Origin: Pseudobutyrivibrio sp. UBA1225
GTDB taxonomy: Bacteria; Bacillota; Clostridia; Lachnospirales; Lachnospiraceae
Direction of reading: 5' to 3'
Length of the DNA: 64,000 bases
Assembly: GCA_002309345.1 (NCBI GenBank)
Contig: DBWZ01000091.1
Coordinates: 67,264 to 131,263, forward strand
Shown here: in pieces, positions 54,296 through 63,515 of the stretch
Position numbering within the stretch: position 1 is the stretch's first letter
Layout: every line of letters begins with the position of its first letter
The notes under the pieces: generated by a model
Database searches by the model: none
Seen by the model: only the letters and a program-made list of their open reading frames with translations
What the model was told of the DNA's origin: nothing
Made by a program: the position numbers and the translations under genes

Positions 54296-54483
54296 TAATT
54301 GCTTTATTCTAGTGATTATTATGGATATGCAGTTTTTAAGAATAATATATGCAAGTAGTACTATAGTAGATAAGCGCGAGTAGGGGAGTGCCCTGCGGGA
54401 GCTTCTCTGTAAAAGTTAGAACTGCTTGCTATGGGGTTTTTACTGTATGTAGCTATTAATATGCAGTAGAAGAGAGAAATTTT
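54296..54483 (+). promoter_or_regulatory. serS-typA intergenic leader
   Basis: A GC-rich segment (GAGTAGGGGAGTGCCCTGCGGG near 54379-54400) lies in an otherwise AT-rich 188-bp gap. No clear terminator is seen for serS. The 10-mer GGAGTGCCCT also occurs in the leader at 9065. Confidence 0.3.
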
Positions 54484-56316
54484 ATGGCAATTCAAAGTAG
54501 AGAAGATATCAGAAACATCGCAATCATCGCTCACGTAGACCATGGCAAAACCACCCTTGTGGACGAGCTTTTAAAGCAGTCAGGCGTTTTCCGTGAGAAT
54601 CAAGAGATTGCAGAACGTGTCATGGACTCAAATGATATTGAGCGTGAGCGTGGAATTACAATTCTTTCAAAGAATACAGCAGTGTATTACAAAGATACAA
54701 AGATTAACATCATCGACACACCAGGTCATGCTGATTTTGGTGGCGAGGTTGAGCGTGTACTCAAGATGGTAAACGGTGTTGTACTTGTGGTAGATGCTTT
54801 CGAGGGCGCAATGCCGCAGACAAAGTTTGTTCTTATGAAGGCGCTTGACCTTGATTTACCTGTTATTGTATGCATCAACAAGATTGATAGACCAGAGGCA
54901 AGACCAGATGAGGTTATTGACGAGGTTCTTGAGTTATTCATGGATCTTGACGCTTCGGATGAGCAGCTTGATTGTCCATTCATCTATGCCAGCGCCAAAG
55001 AAGGCTACGCTATGAAGGAGCTTGATGACGAGCGCAAAGACATGATGCCATTGTTCGAGACAATCGTTGATTATATCCCTGCACCACAGGGAGATCCTGA
55101 TGCACCAACTCAGGTTCTTATTTCAACAATCGACTACAATGAATATGTTGGACGTATCGGTATAGGTAAGGTTGAAAACGGTTCAGTAAAGATAAATCAG
55201 GATGCTGTTGTAGTTAATGCCCATGATCCTGAAAAGAACGACAAGGTTCGTATCTCAAAGCTTTACGAGTTTGATGGACTTGAAAAGGTTGATGTTACAG
55301 AGGCAAATATCGGTTCAATCGTAGCAATCTCTGGTATAGCAGATATTCACATCGGTGATACAATCTGTGCAGTGGATGCACCAAATCCAATTCCTTTCCA
55401 GAAGATTTCAGAGCCAACAATTGCAATGAACTTCATTGTAAACGACAGCCCACTTGCAGGTCAGGAAGGTAAATACGTTACATCACGTCATATCAGAGAG
55501 CGCCTTATGAAGGAGCTTAATACAGACGTTTCACTTAGAGTTGAGGATACAGATTCACCGGATTCACTTAAGGTTTCTGGCCGAGGCGAGCTTCATCTTT
55601 CAGTTCTCATCGAAAACATGAGAAGAGAAGGCTTTGAGTTTGCAGTATCCAAGGCGGAGGTTCTTTATCACACAGATGAAAAGGGCCACAAGCTTGAGCC
55701 TATGGAGATTGCTTACGTTGATGTTCCTGATGAATTCACAGGTGCTGTTATCGAAAAGCTTTCCCAGAGAAAGGGTGAGCTTCAAAACATGACTCCAATC
55801 ACTGGTGGATTTACACGTATCGAATTCAAGATTCCTTCAAGAGGTCTTATTGGATATCGTGGAGAGTTCATGACAGATACAAAAGGAAATGGTATAATCA
55901 ATACAATTTTCGACGGTTATGAGTTGTACAAGGGTGATATCGCTTATCGTAAGCAGGGTTCACTCATTGCATTCGAGACAGGTGAGTCAGTTACTTACGG
56001 ACTTTTCTCTGCTCAAGATCGTGGTACACTCTTCATCGGACCGGGTGAGAAGGTTTATTCGGGAATGGTTATAGGACAATGCTCTCGTGCCGAAGATATC
56101 GAGCTTAACGTTTGCAAGAAAAAACATCTTACAAATACCCGTTCATCATCGGCTGATGAAGCTCTTACTCTTGTGCCTCCAAAGGTGCTTAGCCTAGAGC
56201 AGGCTCTTGATTTCATCGATGTAGATGAGCTTTTAGAGGTTACACCAGAGTCGCTTCGAATCAGAAAGAGAATCCTCGATCCTCTTATGAGAAAGAGAGC
56301 AAGTATCAGAAAGTAG
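54484..56316 (+). CDS. typA: ribosome-associated GTPase TypA/BipA
   Basis: The 610-aa translational GTPase supports 50S assembly and stress adaptation. The G domain is at the N-terminus (AHVDHGKTTL, residues 17-26; RGITI; DTPGHADFGGEVERV; NKIDR). EF-G-like domains follow, plus the BipA-specific C-terminal domain. Length is normal. An atypical GAGAG-like ribosome binding site precedes the ATG. Confidence 0.97.
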   Translation: MAIQSREDIRNIAIIAHVDHGKTTLVDELLKQSGVFRENQEIAERVMDSNDIERERGITILSKNTAVYYKDTKINIIDTPGHADFGGEVERVLKMVNGVVLVVDAFEGAMPQTKFVLMKALDLDLPVIVCINKIDRPEARPDEVIDEVLELFMDLDASDEQLDCPFIYASAKEGYAMKELDDERKDMMPLFETIVDYIPAPQGDPDAPTQVLISTIDYNEYVGRIGIGKVENGSVKINQDAVVVNAHDPEKNDKVRISKLYEFDGLEKVDVTEANIGSIVAISGIADIHIGDTICAVDAPNPIPFQKISEPTIAMNFIVNDSPLAGQEGKYVTSRHIRERLMKELNTDVSLRVEDTDSPDSLKVSGRGELHLSVLIENMRREGFEFAVSKAEVLYHTDEKGHKLEPMEIAYVDVPDEFTGAVIEKLSQRKGELQNMTPITGGFTRIEFKIPSRGLIGYRGEFMTDTKGNGIINTIFDGYELYKGDIAYRKQGSLIAFETGESVTYGLFSAQDRGTLFIGPGEKVYSGMVIGQCSRAEDIELNVCKKKHLTNTRSSSADEALTLVPPKVLSLEQALDFIDVDELLEVTPESLRIRKRILDPLMRKRASIRK

Positions 56317-56321
56317 GCTAA

Positions 56322-56801
56322 ATGGAAAAAGGTACAATTCAGATTTATCATGGAAATGGTCAGGGGAAATCCGCAGCGGCTTTTGGATATGCACTTCGCT
56401 ATGCTGCTGAGGGTAAGACCGCAATAATAATACAGTTTCTCAAATCAGAAATTAACATGGAATACTTTGAAAAGCTCGAGCCAGAGCTCAAGGTATTCAG
56501 ATTTGAGCGCGCAAAAGAAGGCTTCGATGAACTTACAGAGGAGCAAAAACAAGAAGAAACATTAAACATTCAAAATGCTCTTAACTATGCCAAAAAGGTT
56601 ATGGGCACAGGCGAGTGCGATTTGCTTGTTTTAGATGAATTGCTTGGAGTTGTAGACGAGGGGATTGTCTCTGAGCAAGATATTTTGAGCGCATTGGAGG
56701 GACGTTCTATCTCTACCAATGTAATAATTACTGGATTAAATATTACTCCAGGTATTTTTGAAATTGCAGATAGTGTATTAAACGTAAAGCCAGAGAAATA
56801 A
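56322..56801 (+). CDS. corrinoid adenosyltransferase, CobO/BtuR type
   Basis: The 159-aa P-loop protein starts MEKGTIQIYHGNGQGKSAAA, with GNGQGKS in the position of the CobO/BtuR ATP loop. LLVLDELLG is the Walker B-like segment. It transfers the adenosyl group of ATP to cobalamin or precursors. No other cobalamin gene is nearby. The start is only 5 bp after the typA stop, so the two are probably co-transcribed. A short stem AGCCAGAG/CTCTGGCT overlaps its stop codon. Confidence 0.85.
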   Translation: MEKGTIQIYHGNGQGKSAAAFGYALRYAAEGKTAIIIQFLKSEINMEYFEKLEPELKVFRFERAKEGFDELTEEQKQEETLNIQNALNYAKKVMGTGECDLLVLDELLGVVDEGIVSEQDILSALEGRSISTNVIITGLNITPGIFEIADSVLNVKPEK

Positions 56802-56849
56802 CCCTCTGGCTACTCGTTTAGTTACTTTTATTTGGGAGGAGAAGGTTAA

Positions 56850-57995
56850 GTGAACACGTTGTGGGGGATTGATGGCGGAACATATATCGGCTTGATGGTA
56901 TGTGTTACTTTGTTCATTTTTATTGTAACAATGCGCTCTTTTGATAGGGAGCTGCGCAAAAAGTTTATATATACAATCATAGCAATGTTTTTTGCGTTGG
57001 TTATGGCAGCGATTGATATGCATCTTCAGGAACTCCCAACCTTAAACAACGCAAGATATATTACTAGAATCACCAAGCTTATTGCGGAAGGCTACATGCA
57101 GGTTAGCGTTCTAAGAATCTTTTCTAAAGAATTAAACAAGCTAGGTGAAAAGGTGATTTGGATTCCCTTTCTAGTAACATCATTTGTGCTTTTAACAGCA
57201 CCATTTAACAGCGAGGTTTTTTATTTTACATCAGACAACAAATATATCCGAGGTCCACTAGGCAATATTGTTTTTGTGGAAGCAACCATCTACATGGCAT
57301 TGGCACTTAGGATATGTATTCACAGATGGTTTTCAGGCTTTCAGCGGGACGCATTTACCATACTTTGCATGGTGATGGTGATAGCTGTGGGAGTGGTGTT
57401 AGAGGATAGACACATCTTTGCAAACTGTACACTTAATTCTAGCGCAGTTTGTACTATCTATTTATATATGTATATGTACGCTGAACGATACAACGTTGAT
57501 TCTGTATCTAGATGCTACAAGAGGCGCTGCTTCTATGCGGATGCTGCCAAGTATTCCAAGAATCAAATAGCAATTATATCCATGGATTTGAACGACCTTA
57601 AGTTTATCAACGACAACTATGGTCACAAGGCAGGTGATATTGCGTTGCTTACCTTTGCTGAGGTTGTGCGCAGTGTCAAAACCAACAAATTCATTTTGTA
57701 TAGAACTGGCGGAGATGAGTTTATGATACTTGGTATCAAGGCATCTATATTCGAATCAGAAGAGCTAGTTAATCTTGTTCGCGAAAAGCTCAAAGAGACA
57801 CCATATACCTGTTCATTTGGTATCAGCATCTACAATCCAGGGGATGATTTCGACGCTGCAGTTGTAAAGGCGGACAAGGAAATGTATAGCGACAAAAATA
57901 CCTACAAGGAAAGTCGTACAAAACGAAGCCATTCACGTGTGGATGACTTTGATAATATAAATGTTTTTACAAACGATATAAATTTTTTAAATTGA
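56850..57995 (+). CDS. membrane diguanylate cyclase (GGDEF)
   Basis: The 381-aa protein has about six membrane segments (residues 8-215), then a GGDEF domain with intact site GGDEF at 287-291 and NDNYGHKAGD upstream. The usual DxLTGLxNR start is altered (DSVSRCYKRRCF). It should make cyclic di-GMP in answer to a signal sensed in the membrane. No inhibitory RxxD is obvious. The start is GTG at 56850 after GGGAGGAGAAGG. dapB follows 10 bp later. Confidence 0.88.
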   Translation: MNTLWGIDGGTYIGLMVCVTLFIFIVTMRSFDRELRKKFIYTIIAMFFALVMAAIDMHLQELPTLNNARYITRITKLIAEGYMQVSVLRIFSKELNKLGEKVIWIPFLVTSFVLLTAPFNSEVFYFTSDNKYIRGPLGNIVFVEATIYMALALRICIHRWFSGFQRDAFTILCMVMVIAVGVVLEDRHIFANCTLNSSAVCTIYLYMYMYAERYNVDSVSRCYKRRCFYADAAKYSKNQIAIISMDLNDLKFINDNYGHKAGDIALLTFAEVVRSVKTNKFILYRTGGDEFMILGIKASIFESEELVNLVREKLKETPYTCSFGISIYNPGDDFDAAVVKADKEMYSDKNTYKESRTKRSHSRVDDFDNINVFTNDINFLN

Positions 57996-58005
57996 GGTGA
58001 CTTAA

Positions 58006-58767
58006 ATGACAAAGATTTTAATGCATGGCTGTAATGGTCACATGGGAAGAGTAATTACTGATTTATGCAAGGATGATGCAGACGCTACAATCGTTGCAGG
58101 TGTGGACAAGTTTCAGGGAATCGACAACGATTATCCAGTGTTCGACACTATCGCAGATGTAAATGTAGATTTTGATGTAGTAATAGATTTCTCAAATGCT
58201 TCAGCAGTTGATTCGTTGGTAGATTACTGTGAAAAGAACAACAAACCAGTAGTGCTTTGTACAACAGGCTTATCGGGCGAGATGCTTGCACACGTAGATG
58301 CTGCTTGCAAAAACGTTGCTATACTTCGCTCGGCAAATATGTCACTTGGAATCAATACCTTGTTTGATTTATGCAAGAAGGCGACACAGGTATTTGTAGA
58401 TGCAGGCTACGACGTAGAAATCGTAGAAAAGCATCACAACCAAAAGCTCGATGCGCCTAGCGGAACAGCTCTCGCACTTGCAGATGCTTGTAACGAAGCC
58501 TTGGATAACAAGTATGAATATTGCTATGGTCGTGCCGACAGAAGAGAAAAGAGACCTAAGAACGAAATCGGTATTTCGGCAGTTCGCGGCGGTAACATCG
58601 TCGGCGAGCACGAGGTTATCTTTGCTGGTCTTGATGAGGTTATCACAATCAAGCACACAGCATATTCTAAAGGTGTTTTTGCAAAGGGCTCTATCGAGGC
58701 TGCCAAATTCCTAGCAGGCAAGCCAGCTGGCCTTTATGATATGAAGCAGGTTATTGCAGCAAAATAA
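58006..58767 (+). CDS. dapB: 4-hydroxy-tetrahydrodipicolinate reductase
   Basis: The 253-aa enzyme reduces hydroxy-tetrahydrodipicolinate with NAD(P)H on the way to diaminopimelate and lysine. The N-terminal Rossmann motif is HGCNGHMGRVI and the catalytic motif is EKHHNQKLDAPSGTAL. Length is normal. GAGGTG precedes the ATG. It is placed behind a diguanylate cyclase gene with no evident functional link. Confidence 0.96.
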   Translation: MTKILMHGCNGHMGRVITDLCKDDADATIVAGVDKFQGIDNDYPVFDTIADVNVDFDVVIDFSNASAVDSLVDYCEKNNKPVVLCTTGLSGEMLAHVDAACKNVAILRSANMSLGINTLFDLCKKATQVFVDAGYDVEIVEKHHNQKLDAPSGTALALADACNEALDNKYEYCYGRADRREKRPKNEIGISAVRGGNIVGEHEVIFAGLDEVITIKHTAYSKGVFAKGSIEAAKFLAGKPAGLYDMKQVIAAK

Positions 58768-58810
58768 GCATTAAAAATATCCCGCCAGGGGGAGGTCATG
58801 AGGAAGAATG

Positions 58811-59467
58811 ATGTACATTCAGCTTAATTCACAAGTTTTATGCTATGAAAAGACCGGCGAGGGCTCGCCGGTTATTCTTATACACGGAAATAGAGAGGAT
58901 CACCATATTTTTGATGCCCTTGTAGAGACCATGAGCCGAGACCATACAGTCTATGCCATGGATTCAAGAGGTCATGGGGAGAGCGCCACTCCAAAGGAGT
59001 ATCACTACAGTGATATGGCAAACGACGTTATAAATCTAATGCAAGGACTAGATATTCAACAACCATATTTGCTTGGCTTTTCGGATGGAGCAATAGTAGC
59101 ACTTCTTGTGGCTATTAAGGCAAGCAGCAAAATATCTGGGATTATTTGCTGTGGCGCCAATCTAACTCCAGCTGGAATCAACCATCGTGATTTCAGAGAG
59201 ATGAAGAAGGATTATAAGAGAACAAACGATCCTCGAATTCTTATGATGCTCACCGAGCCAGACATTACAACTAATCAGCTAAGGCAAATCTCTGTGCCAG
59301 CAATGATATTTGCAGGTGAAAGAGACTGCATTAAAGAAAAAGAAACCATCAAAATAGCGGAAAATCTTCTAGAAGCGACTCTTAATATATTACCAGGAGA
59401 AGACCATTTGAGCTATGTTGTCGGAACAGACAAATTATATCCTTATATAAAAGATTTTTTGTTATAA
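58811..59467 (+). CDS. alpha/beta hydrolase
   Basis: The product of about 218 aa has the alpha/beta fold: oxyanion motif VILIHGNRED, nucleophile elbow GFSDGA (Ser near residue 93) and a C-terminal EDHLSY with the catalytic His. The substrate cannot be told. Two ATGs in tandem (58808, 58811) follow AGGAAG; the second has the better spacing. It is co-directional with dapB, 40 bp after it. Confidence 0.87.
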   Translation: MYIQLNSQVLCYEKTGEGSPVILIHGNREDHHIFDALVETMSRDHTVYAMDSRGHGESATPKEYHYSDMANDVINLMQGLDIQQPYLLGFSDGAIVALLVAIKASSKISGIICCGANLTPAGINHRDFREMKKDYKRTNDPRILMMLTEPDITTNQLRQISVPAMIFAGERDCIKEKETIKIAENLLEATLNILPGEDHLSYVVGTDKLYPYIKDFLL

Positions 59468-59474
59468 AAAAACA

Positions 59475-59504
59475 CTTGCCAAAATCCATGCTTAGATTGT
59501 ATAA
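59475..59504 (+). promoter_or_regulatory. sigma-A-type promoter of second GGDEF gene
   Basis: TTGCCA and TATAAT are separated by 18 bp, 66 bp before the start at 59570. Confidence 0.7.
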
Positions 59505-59569
59505 TGTTATAGAAATGTGAACAAACTATGTTTTTGATATTTTTATAACGCAGTTTAGATGGTGGTAAT

Positions 59570-61177
59570 ATGGAACATAAATCAAGGAAAGCTTCGCTCT
59601 TTTCGTCAATGGAACATCTGAATATTGTGTTTATTGTTGCTTGCACTATCGTTATGGCAGTGTGCTATTTGCTGACCAACAATACTTATGCAGATAGCTC
59701 ATACACCCAGGAGATAGAGCCTTATACAGTAGCAGTATTAGATGATGGTTCCAAGGAGTATTTCTTTGATTTATCCGACTATGATTATCATTATTCGGCA
59801 ATCAGGTTTTATACCACCCATCAAATAGTTCACGCATATCACGGAGGTAGAGAGATTTTTGCATTCGACAAAACAGGTGGCGTATGGTCATCATCACCAG
59901 GCTCGTCCTACAATTTTGTAGATATCAACGAGCAGATGCTTAAGATGGCCATCGTTATCAAACCTGTTTACGATGTGGTAGAGGATTACGAGCCAACCTT
60001 CTACATTGGCTCGGCCTATGCTATGTACGACGAGCTTATGGTAGCATCTATGCCAAAGTTCGTGGCCAGCTTGCTGTTAGTTATGCTTGGTGCAGGTCTT
60101 ATTGTTTACTTTGCCCTCATGCACTCAAAGCTGATGCTTGACAAGCAGATGGTATTTCTAGCTTATTTTTCACTGTTTTCTGGTATCTGGTTTGTAAACG
60201 AGACAGATGTTATCAATCTTTTAGTTCGCAACAAGATATTTGATTCAATTATTCCATATTATTGCTTGATGTTGGTTGTTCCTTGTTTCGTGTTATTCTT
60301 CGACAACTATCTCAAGATGAACAATCGAATCGTCAAGGTTATTACGGTATCTGCATCCGCAGCACAGATAATAGTCCTGAGCTACTTGCACTTCAGCGGA
60401 ATTGCTGAGTATCGCGAAACGCTTATAATTCCGCAGTTTTTCATCGTGCTTGCCATGCTATACATGGTGGTATGCATTGGAGTTCAGCTTGTTAAAAAGC
60501 ACAAGTCAAACAATGTATTCATCTGTGCAATAAGTGTTGTGCTGCTTCTAGCGGCTATCATTGCCGACATAGTCTTCTACTACACAGGAGTGGGAGATGC
60601 CGATACATTTGGCAGATATATCTTCTTATTTTTCATTGCTCTAGTTGCATGGGATATGATTAAGGGTGCCAACGAAATGATTGAAAAGGGCCGACGTGCA
60701 AAGCAATTAGAGGTATTTGCTCTTACAGACAGTATGACGGGTCTGTTCAACAGAAATGCATTCGAAACTCATGCCAAGGCCGAAAATATGCTTGATGGTG
60801 TGGTTGCAGTTGTGGCAGATGCCAATGGTCTCAAAAAGTGCAACGATACCTATGGTCACGAAGCAGGAGATTTATACATCACCACTGTTGCAGATATTTT
60901 CAGCAGTGTATATGGTAAATACGGTAACTGTTATCGTATAGGCGGTGACGAATTCTGTTGCATCATACCAAACGGTAAAGAGGTCAATCGCGAGCGTCTT
61001 AAGAAGCTCTTCTTAACCAAGATTTACACAGCAAATCTTGAGGGGGGACATTTATTTAATATCGGCGTTGCTATTGGTGATGCAATCTACGATTCCGAAA
61101 TTGATGTAGACTTCAGAGCCCTTGTAAAGCGTGCAGATGCGCTGATGTATCAAAACAAAAAAGAAAGCAAAATGTAA
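59570..61177 (+). CDS. membrane diguanylate cyclase with extracellular sensor
   Basis: The 535-aa protein has one N-terminal helix (about 18-38), an extracellular beta domain (about 40-165), seven more helices (about 170-370) and a GGDEF domain. This is a plan like 7TMR-DISM receptors. The domain starts DSMTGLFNRNAFE and has the intact site GGDEF at 458-462. It should make cyclic di-GMP. It has its own promoter and a terminator. It is the second cyclase in 4 kb. Confidence 0.9.
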   Translation: MEHKSRKASLFSSMEHLNIVFIVACTIVMAVCYLLTNNTYADSSYTQEIEPYTVAVLDDGSKEYFFDLSDYDYHYSAIRFYTTHQIVHAYHGGREIFAFDKTGGVWSSSPGSSYNFVDINEQMLKMAIVIKPVYDVVEDYEPTFYIGSAYAMYDELMVASMPKFVASLLLVMLGAGLIVYFALMHSKLMLDKQMVFLAYFSLFSGIWFVNETDVINLLVRNKIFDSIIPYYCLMLVVPCFVLFFDNYLKMNNRIVKVITVSASAAQIIVLSYLHFSGIAEYRETLIIPQFFIVLAMLYMVVCIGVQLVKKHKSNNVFICAISVVLLLAAIIADIVFYYTGVGDADTFGRYIFLFFIALVAWDMIKGANEMIEKGRRAKQLEVFALTDSMTGLFNRNAFETHAKAENMLDGVVAVVADANGLKKCNDTYGHEAGDLYITTVADIFSSVYGKYGNCYRIGGDEFCCIIPNGKEVNRERLKKLFLTKIYTANLEGGHLFNIGVAIGDAIYDSEIDVDFRALVKRADALMYQNKKESKM

Positions 61178-61187
61178 AATCTAAAAC

Positions 61188-61219
61188 AAGCCAACTTGTC
61201 AGCTAAACAAGTTGGCTTT
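61188..61219. terminator. terminator after second GGDEF gene
   Basis: AAAGCCAACTTGT-like arms (AAGCCAACTTGT and ACAAGTTGGCTT) form a 12-bp stem with a short loop and TTT. It is between convergent genes. Confidence 0.85.
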
Positions 61220-61230
61220 AATAATGTCTG

Positions 61231-61491
61231 TCAAAACTCTATTTGATTCATCCAATCTACAAGTTCCTGCAAGCCTTCCTCGGAAAACTCTGCAAGACGA
61301 GACTGTTTCTTTTCGTCGGGAGTGTTTTCAGAGCTAAAAGGACCAGGCCAAATGGTTGCCATAAACTGATCTGCGTCTGCATCCTCGGGCTTGAAGCGTT
61401 CTATCTTGTAGTGCTTGTTTTTGTCACTGCCTGTAAAAGAGGGTGCTTTTTTATAATATCCAATTGAAAGTAATCTATCTCTATCAATCAT
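61231..61491 (-). CDS. small conserved protein, 86 aa
   Basis: The product starts MIDRDRLLSIGYYKKAPSF and ends ELVDWMNQIEF. It has the middle motif FMATIWPGPFSSENTP. The protein looks conserved in style but I cannot name a family. GGAG lies 10 nt before the ATG. Repeat copy D points at it from about 60 bp upstream. Confidence 0.72.
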   Translation of the reverse strand: MIDRDRLLSIGYYKKAPSFTGSDKNKHYKIERFKPEDADADQFMATIWPGPFSSENTPDEKKQSRLAEFSEEGLQELVDWMNQIEF

Positions 61492-61553
61492 TTTAATCTA
61501 ACTCCAATAAATATAATTCTTGCTCTGCGAAGCAGAGTTCTTTTATCACACCA

Positions 61554-61747
61554 AGTATTACTTTTGCCCATATTGACGCAAAGTAATACTTTTTGTTCAT
61601 ATTTCACTTAAAATTGTGAAAAATAAGTATTAGTCAACCGTAATTCCGAGCATACTAATACTTTTAAGTCAATAATTTATCTAATTCCAGGAGTTTTTAC
61701 TCACCTTAAGTATTACTGACCATACTATTGTGACAATAGTAATACTT
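61554..61747 (-). repeat. 194-bp interspersed element, copy D
   Basis: Read on the minus strand it matches copies B and C over its whole length, with scattered changes; TTCACAATTTTAAGTGAAAT and TATGGTCAGTAATACTTAAG are nearly unchanged. The surrounding 440-bp gap (61492-61931) holds no gene. The element lies between divergent genes and points toward the 86-aa gene. Confidence 0.9.
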
Positions 61748-61931
61748 TCTTTCTCTACTTCAATTGTGTATGCACTGAGGGAAAAACTTTCCTTGTGTAC
61801 ATCCTGTCTATAAATAATTAAATCTAGAGAAATGTTAGCAAATAAAATAAATATTGACAACGGTTTTTCCTTTTATAGCTCGTTAAAGAATGTTAGAATA
61901 ATTATAGAATAGTTTTAGGGGGGTGTAAAAG

Positions 61932-62948
61932 TTGAGTAAAGGGCGAGTGTTTAGAATAATTAGCGGTGCTATGATAGCGGTTATCGTTGTTATATTAATC
62001 GCATTATTCGTTGGCGATGATGATACATCGGTTAACGTGGATATTGATATGTCCAAGCAATATGCCGACACCGCCAATTGGATGAGCTATCTTTCTGACA
62101 GTGCTTATCTTTCAGAAATTACTCTTCCTGGCACCCATGATAGCGCAGCTAGAAATATTCTTTTTGGATATGCAGCCAGATGTCAGGATACAAGTATTAA
62201 CCAGCAGCTTGTCAATGGCTACAGATATCTAGATCTCAGAGTTGCTGTTGACGAATCTAGTGAGGGCAACAAGTTAAAGCTAGTTCACGGCATCTTCAAT
62301 TGTCACAAGGACAGCAGCCTATTCTCAGACTATTTATATCTGCAAGATATCACCGCAGATATCTACAAATTCTTAGAGTATCAGCCTCAGGAAACAGTTG
62401 TGGTAAACATCAAGATTGAGAAAGCAGACGATTCAGTTGCCGAGGTTCAAAAGCTCTTAAGTGAAGAAATCAAATCCAATCGTGACTATTGGTACACTGA
62501 TAGCCAAATCCCTACCTTGGGAGAGGTTCGCGGCAAGATAGTTCTTGCCACTAGATTTGAAGACAAGGCAGATATACAGATGACTGGTCTTCAGATGCTT
62601 TGGCAAGATCAAAACAACACTATACCGACTGATATCCCATACGAGTTGTACGTTAACGACTCATTCAGATTATGGGTTCAGGATAGATACAAATACTCAG
62701 TAGAAAACAAATACGAGGCGTTAGTTGATGGTTTGGAAAACTGCGAGGCAGATACAAACACCTTCTTCCTCAATTTCCTTAGCACCGCCGGCGATGGCAA
62801 GATTGGTCATCCTAGGGGCTATGCATCATCTTTAAACGACCTGCTTTTGGAATATGACTTGAAGGATAACACCAGTTATGGAATCATCATTGTTGATTTT
62901 GGTACTCCTGATTTGGCAAGGCATATCTACTATACAAACGCATTCTAA
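61932..62948 (+). CDS. phosphatidylinositol-specific phospholipase C-like protein
   Basis: The 338-aa protein has an N-terminal membrane helix (about 8-27) and an extracellular PI-PLC X domain. The two catalytic histidines are His69 in LPGTHDSAAR and His119 in LVHGIFNC, with YRYLDLRV between them. The C-terminal part reads NFLSTAGDG and IIIVDFGTP, typical of the family. The start is TTG at 61932 after GGGGGGTG. It may act on inositol lipids or glycolipids outside the cell. An 85-aa gene follows. Confidence 0.88.
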   Translation: MSKGRVFRIISGAMIAVIVVILIALFVGDDDTSVNVDIDMSKQYADTANWMSYLSDSAYLSEITLPGTHDSAARNILFGYAARCQDTSINQQLVNGYRYLDLRVAVDESSEGNKLKLVHGIFNCHKDSSLFSDYLYLQDITADIYKFLEYQPQETVVVNIKIEKADDSVAEVQKLLSEEIKSNRDYWYTDSQIPTLGEVRGKIVLATRFEDKADIQMTGLQMLWQDQNNTIPTDIPYELYVNDSFRLWVQDRYKYSVENKYEALVDGLENCEADTNTFFLNFLSTAGDGKIGHPRGYASSLNDLLLEYDLKDNTSYGIIIVDFGTPDLARHIYYTNAF

Positions 62949-62959
62949 AGGAGGCACAC

Positions 62960-63217
62960 ATGGCAGACATGACAAATATGGATAACGAACAAGTAAACCC
63001 CTTGTTACTAGAATTTCTTGACACCGATTCTTTTGATGAAAAATACAAATTATTGGTGGCAGCACCCACATTAGATTTTGACAATCTTTTGATAGACAAC
63101 ATGGCATCATCCATCGACGCAGTTATTCCCGATGGTGATATCGAGACGAGACTTCAGGATTTGAAAAATGTTATAAGAACGAGAGCTAAATACGAGCTTA
63201 CTCGACGCGCGAAATAA
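62960..63217 (+). CDS. small acidic protein, 85 aa
   Basis: The product is acidic in its first two thirds (LLLEFLDTDSFDEKYKLL) and basic at the end (RTRAKYELTRRAK). AAAGGAGG precedes the ATG, and the gap to the PI-PLC gene is 11 bp, so it is in the same operon. I do not recognise a family. Confidence 0.72.
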   Translation: MADMTNMDNEQVNPLLLEFLDTDSFDEKYKLLVAAPTLDFDNLLIDNMASSIDAVIPDGDIETRLQDLKNVIRTRAKYELTRRAK

Positions 63218-63224
63218 CGATGAC

Positions 63225-63341
63225 TTTTTGCAGGACAAATAAGGAAAACTCCTGCAAAAATCCTGCTTCGCAGGACACGCCTTTGGATAAATCCAAAGCC
63301 TGGTCCAGTACGATTATTGTTTTTCTGAGGAAAAAAAAATC
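63225..63341 (+). repeat. structured hairpin cluster R, copy 3
   Basis: It has the same order of stems as at 30260 but other bases: TTTTTGCAGGA/TCCTGCAAAAA, TCCTGC/GCAGGA with TTC loop, CTTTGGAT/ATCCAAAG enclosed by GGAC/GTCC. Then comes AGTACGATTATTGTTTTTCTGA, close to the last part of copies 1 and 2. The change of sequence with kept pairing suggests selection on RNA or DNA structure. Confidence 0.65.
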
Positions 63342-63355
63342 TATAAAAATTTAGC

Positions 63356-63397
63356 GAGCCCTGAATTCAAATTATTGGATTAGGGCTCTATTTTTTT
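63356..63397 (+). terminator. terminator before chemotaxis receptor gene
   Basis: GAGCCCT and AGGGCTC (63356-63388), with possible further pairing inside, are followed by TTTTTTT. It probably ends the PI-PLC operon. Confidence 0.85.
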
Positions 63398-63515
63398 GAG
63401 TTTTTTAGAGTTAACATTGAATTATTTATGAAATAATTTTGAATTATCCCACAATAATACAAAAAGGGAGTATTATGTAATTATTCCCAGTAATAATGCA
63501 CGAGGAGGAGTTATA

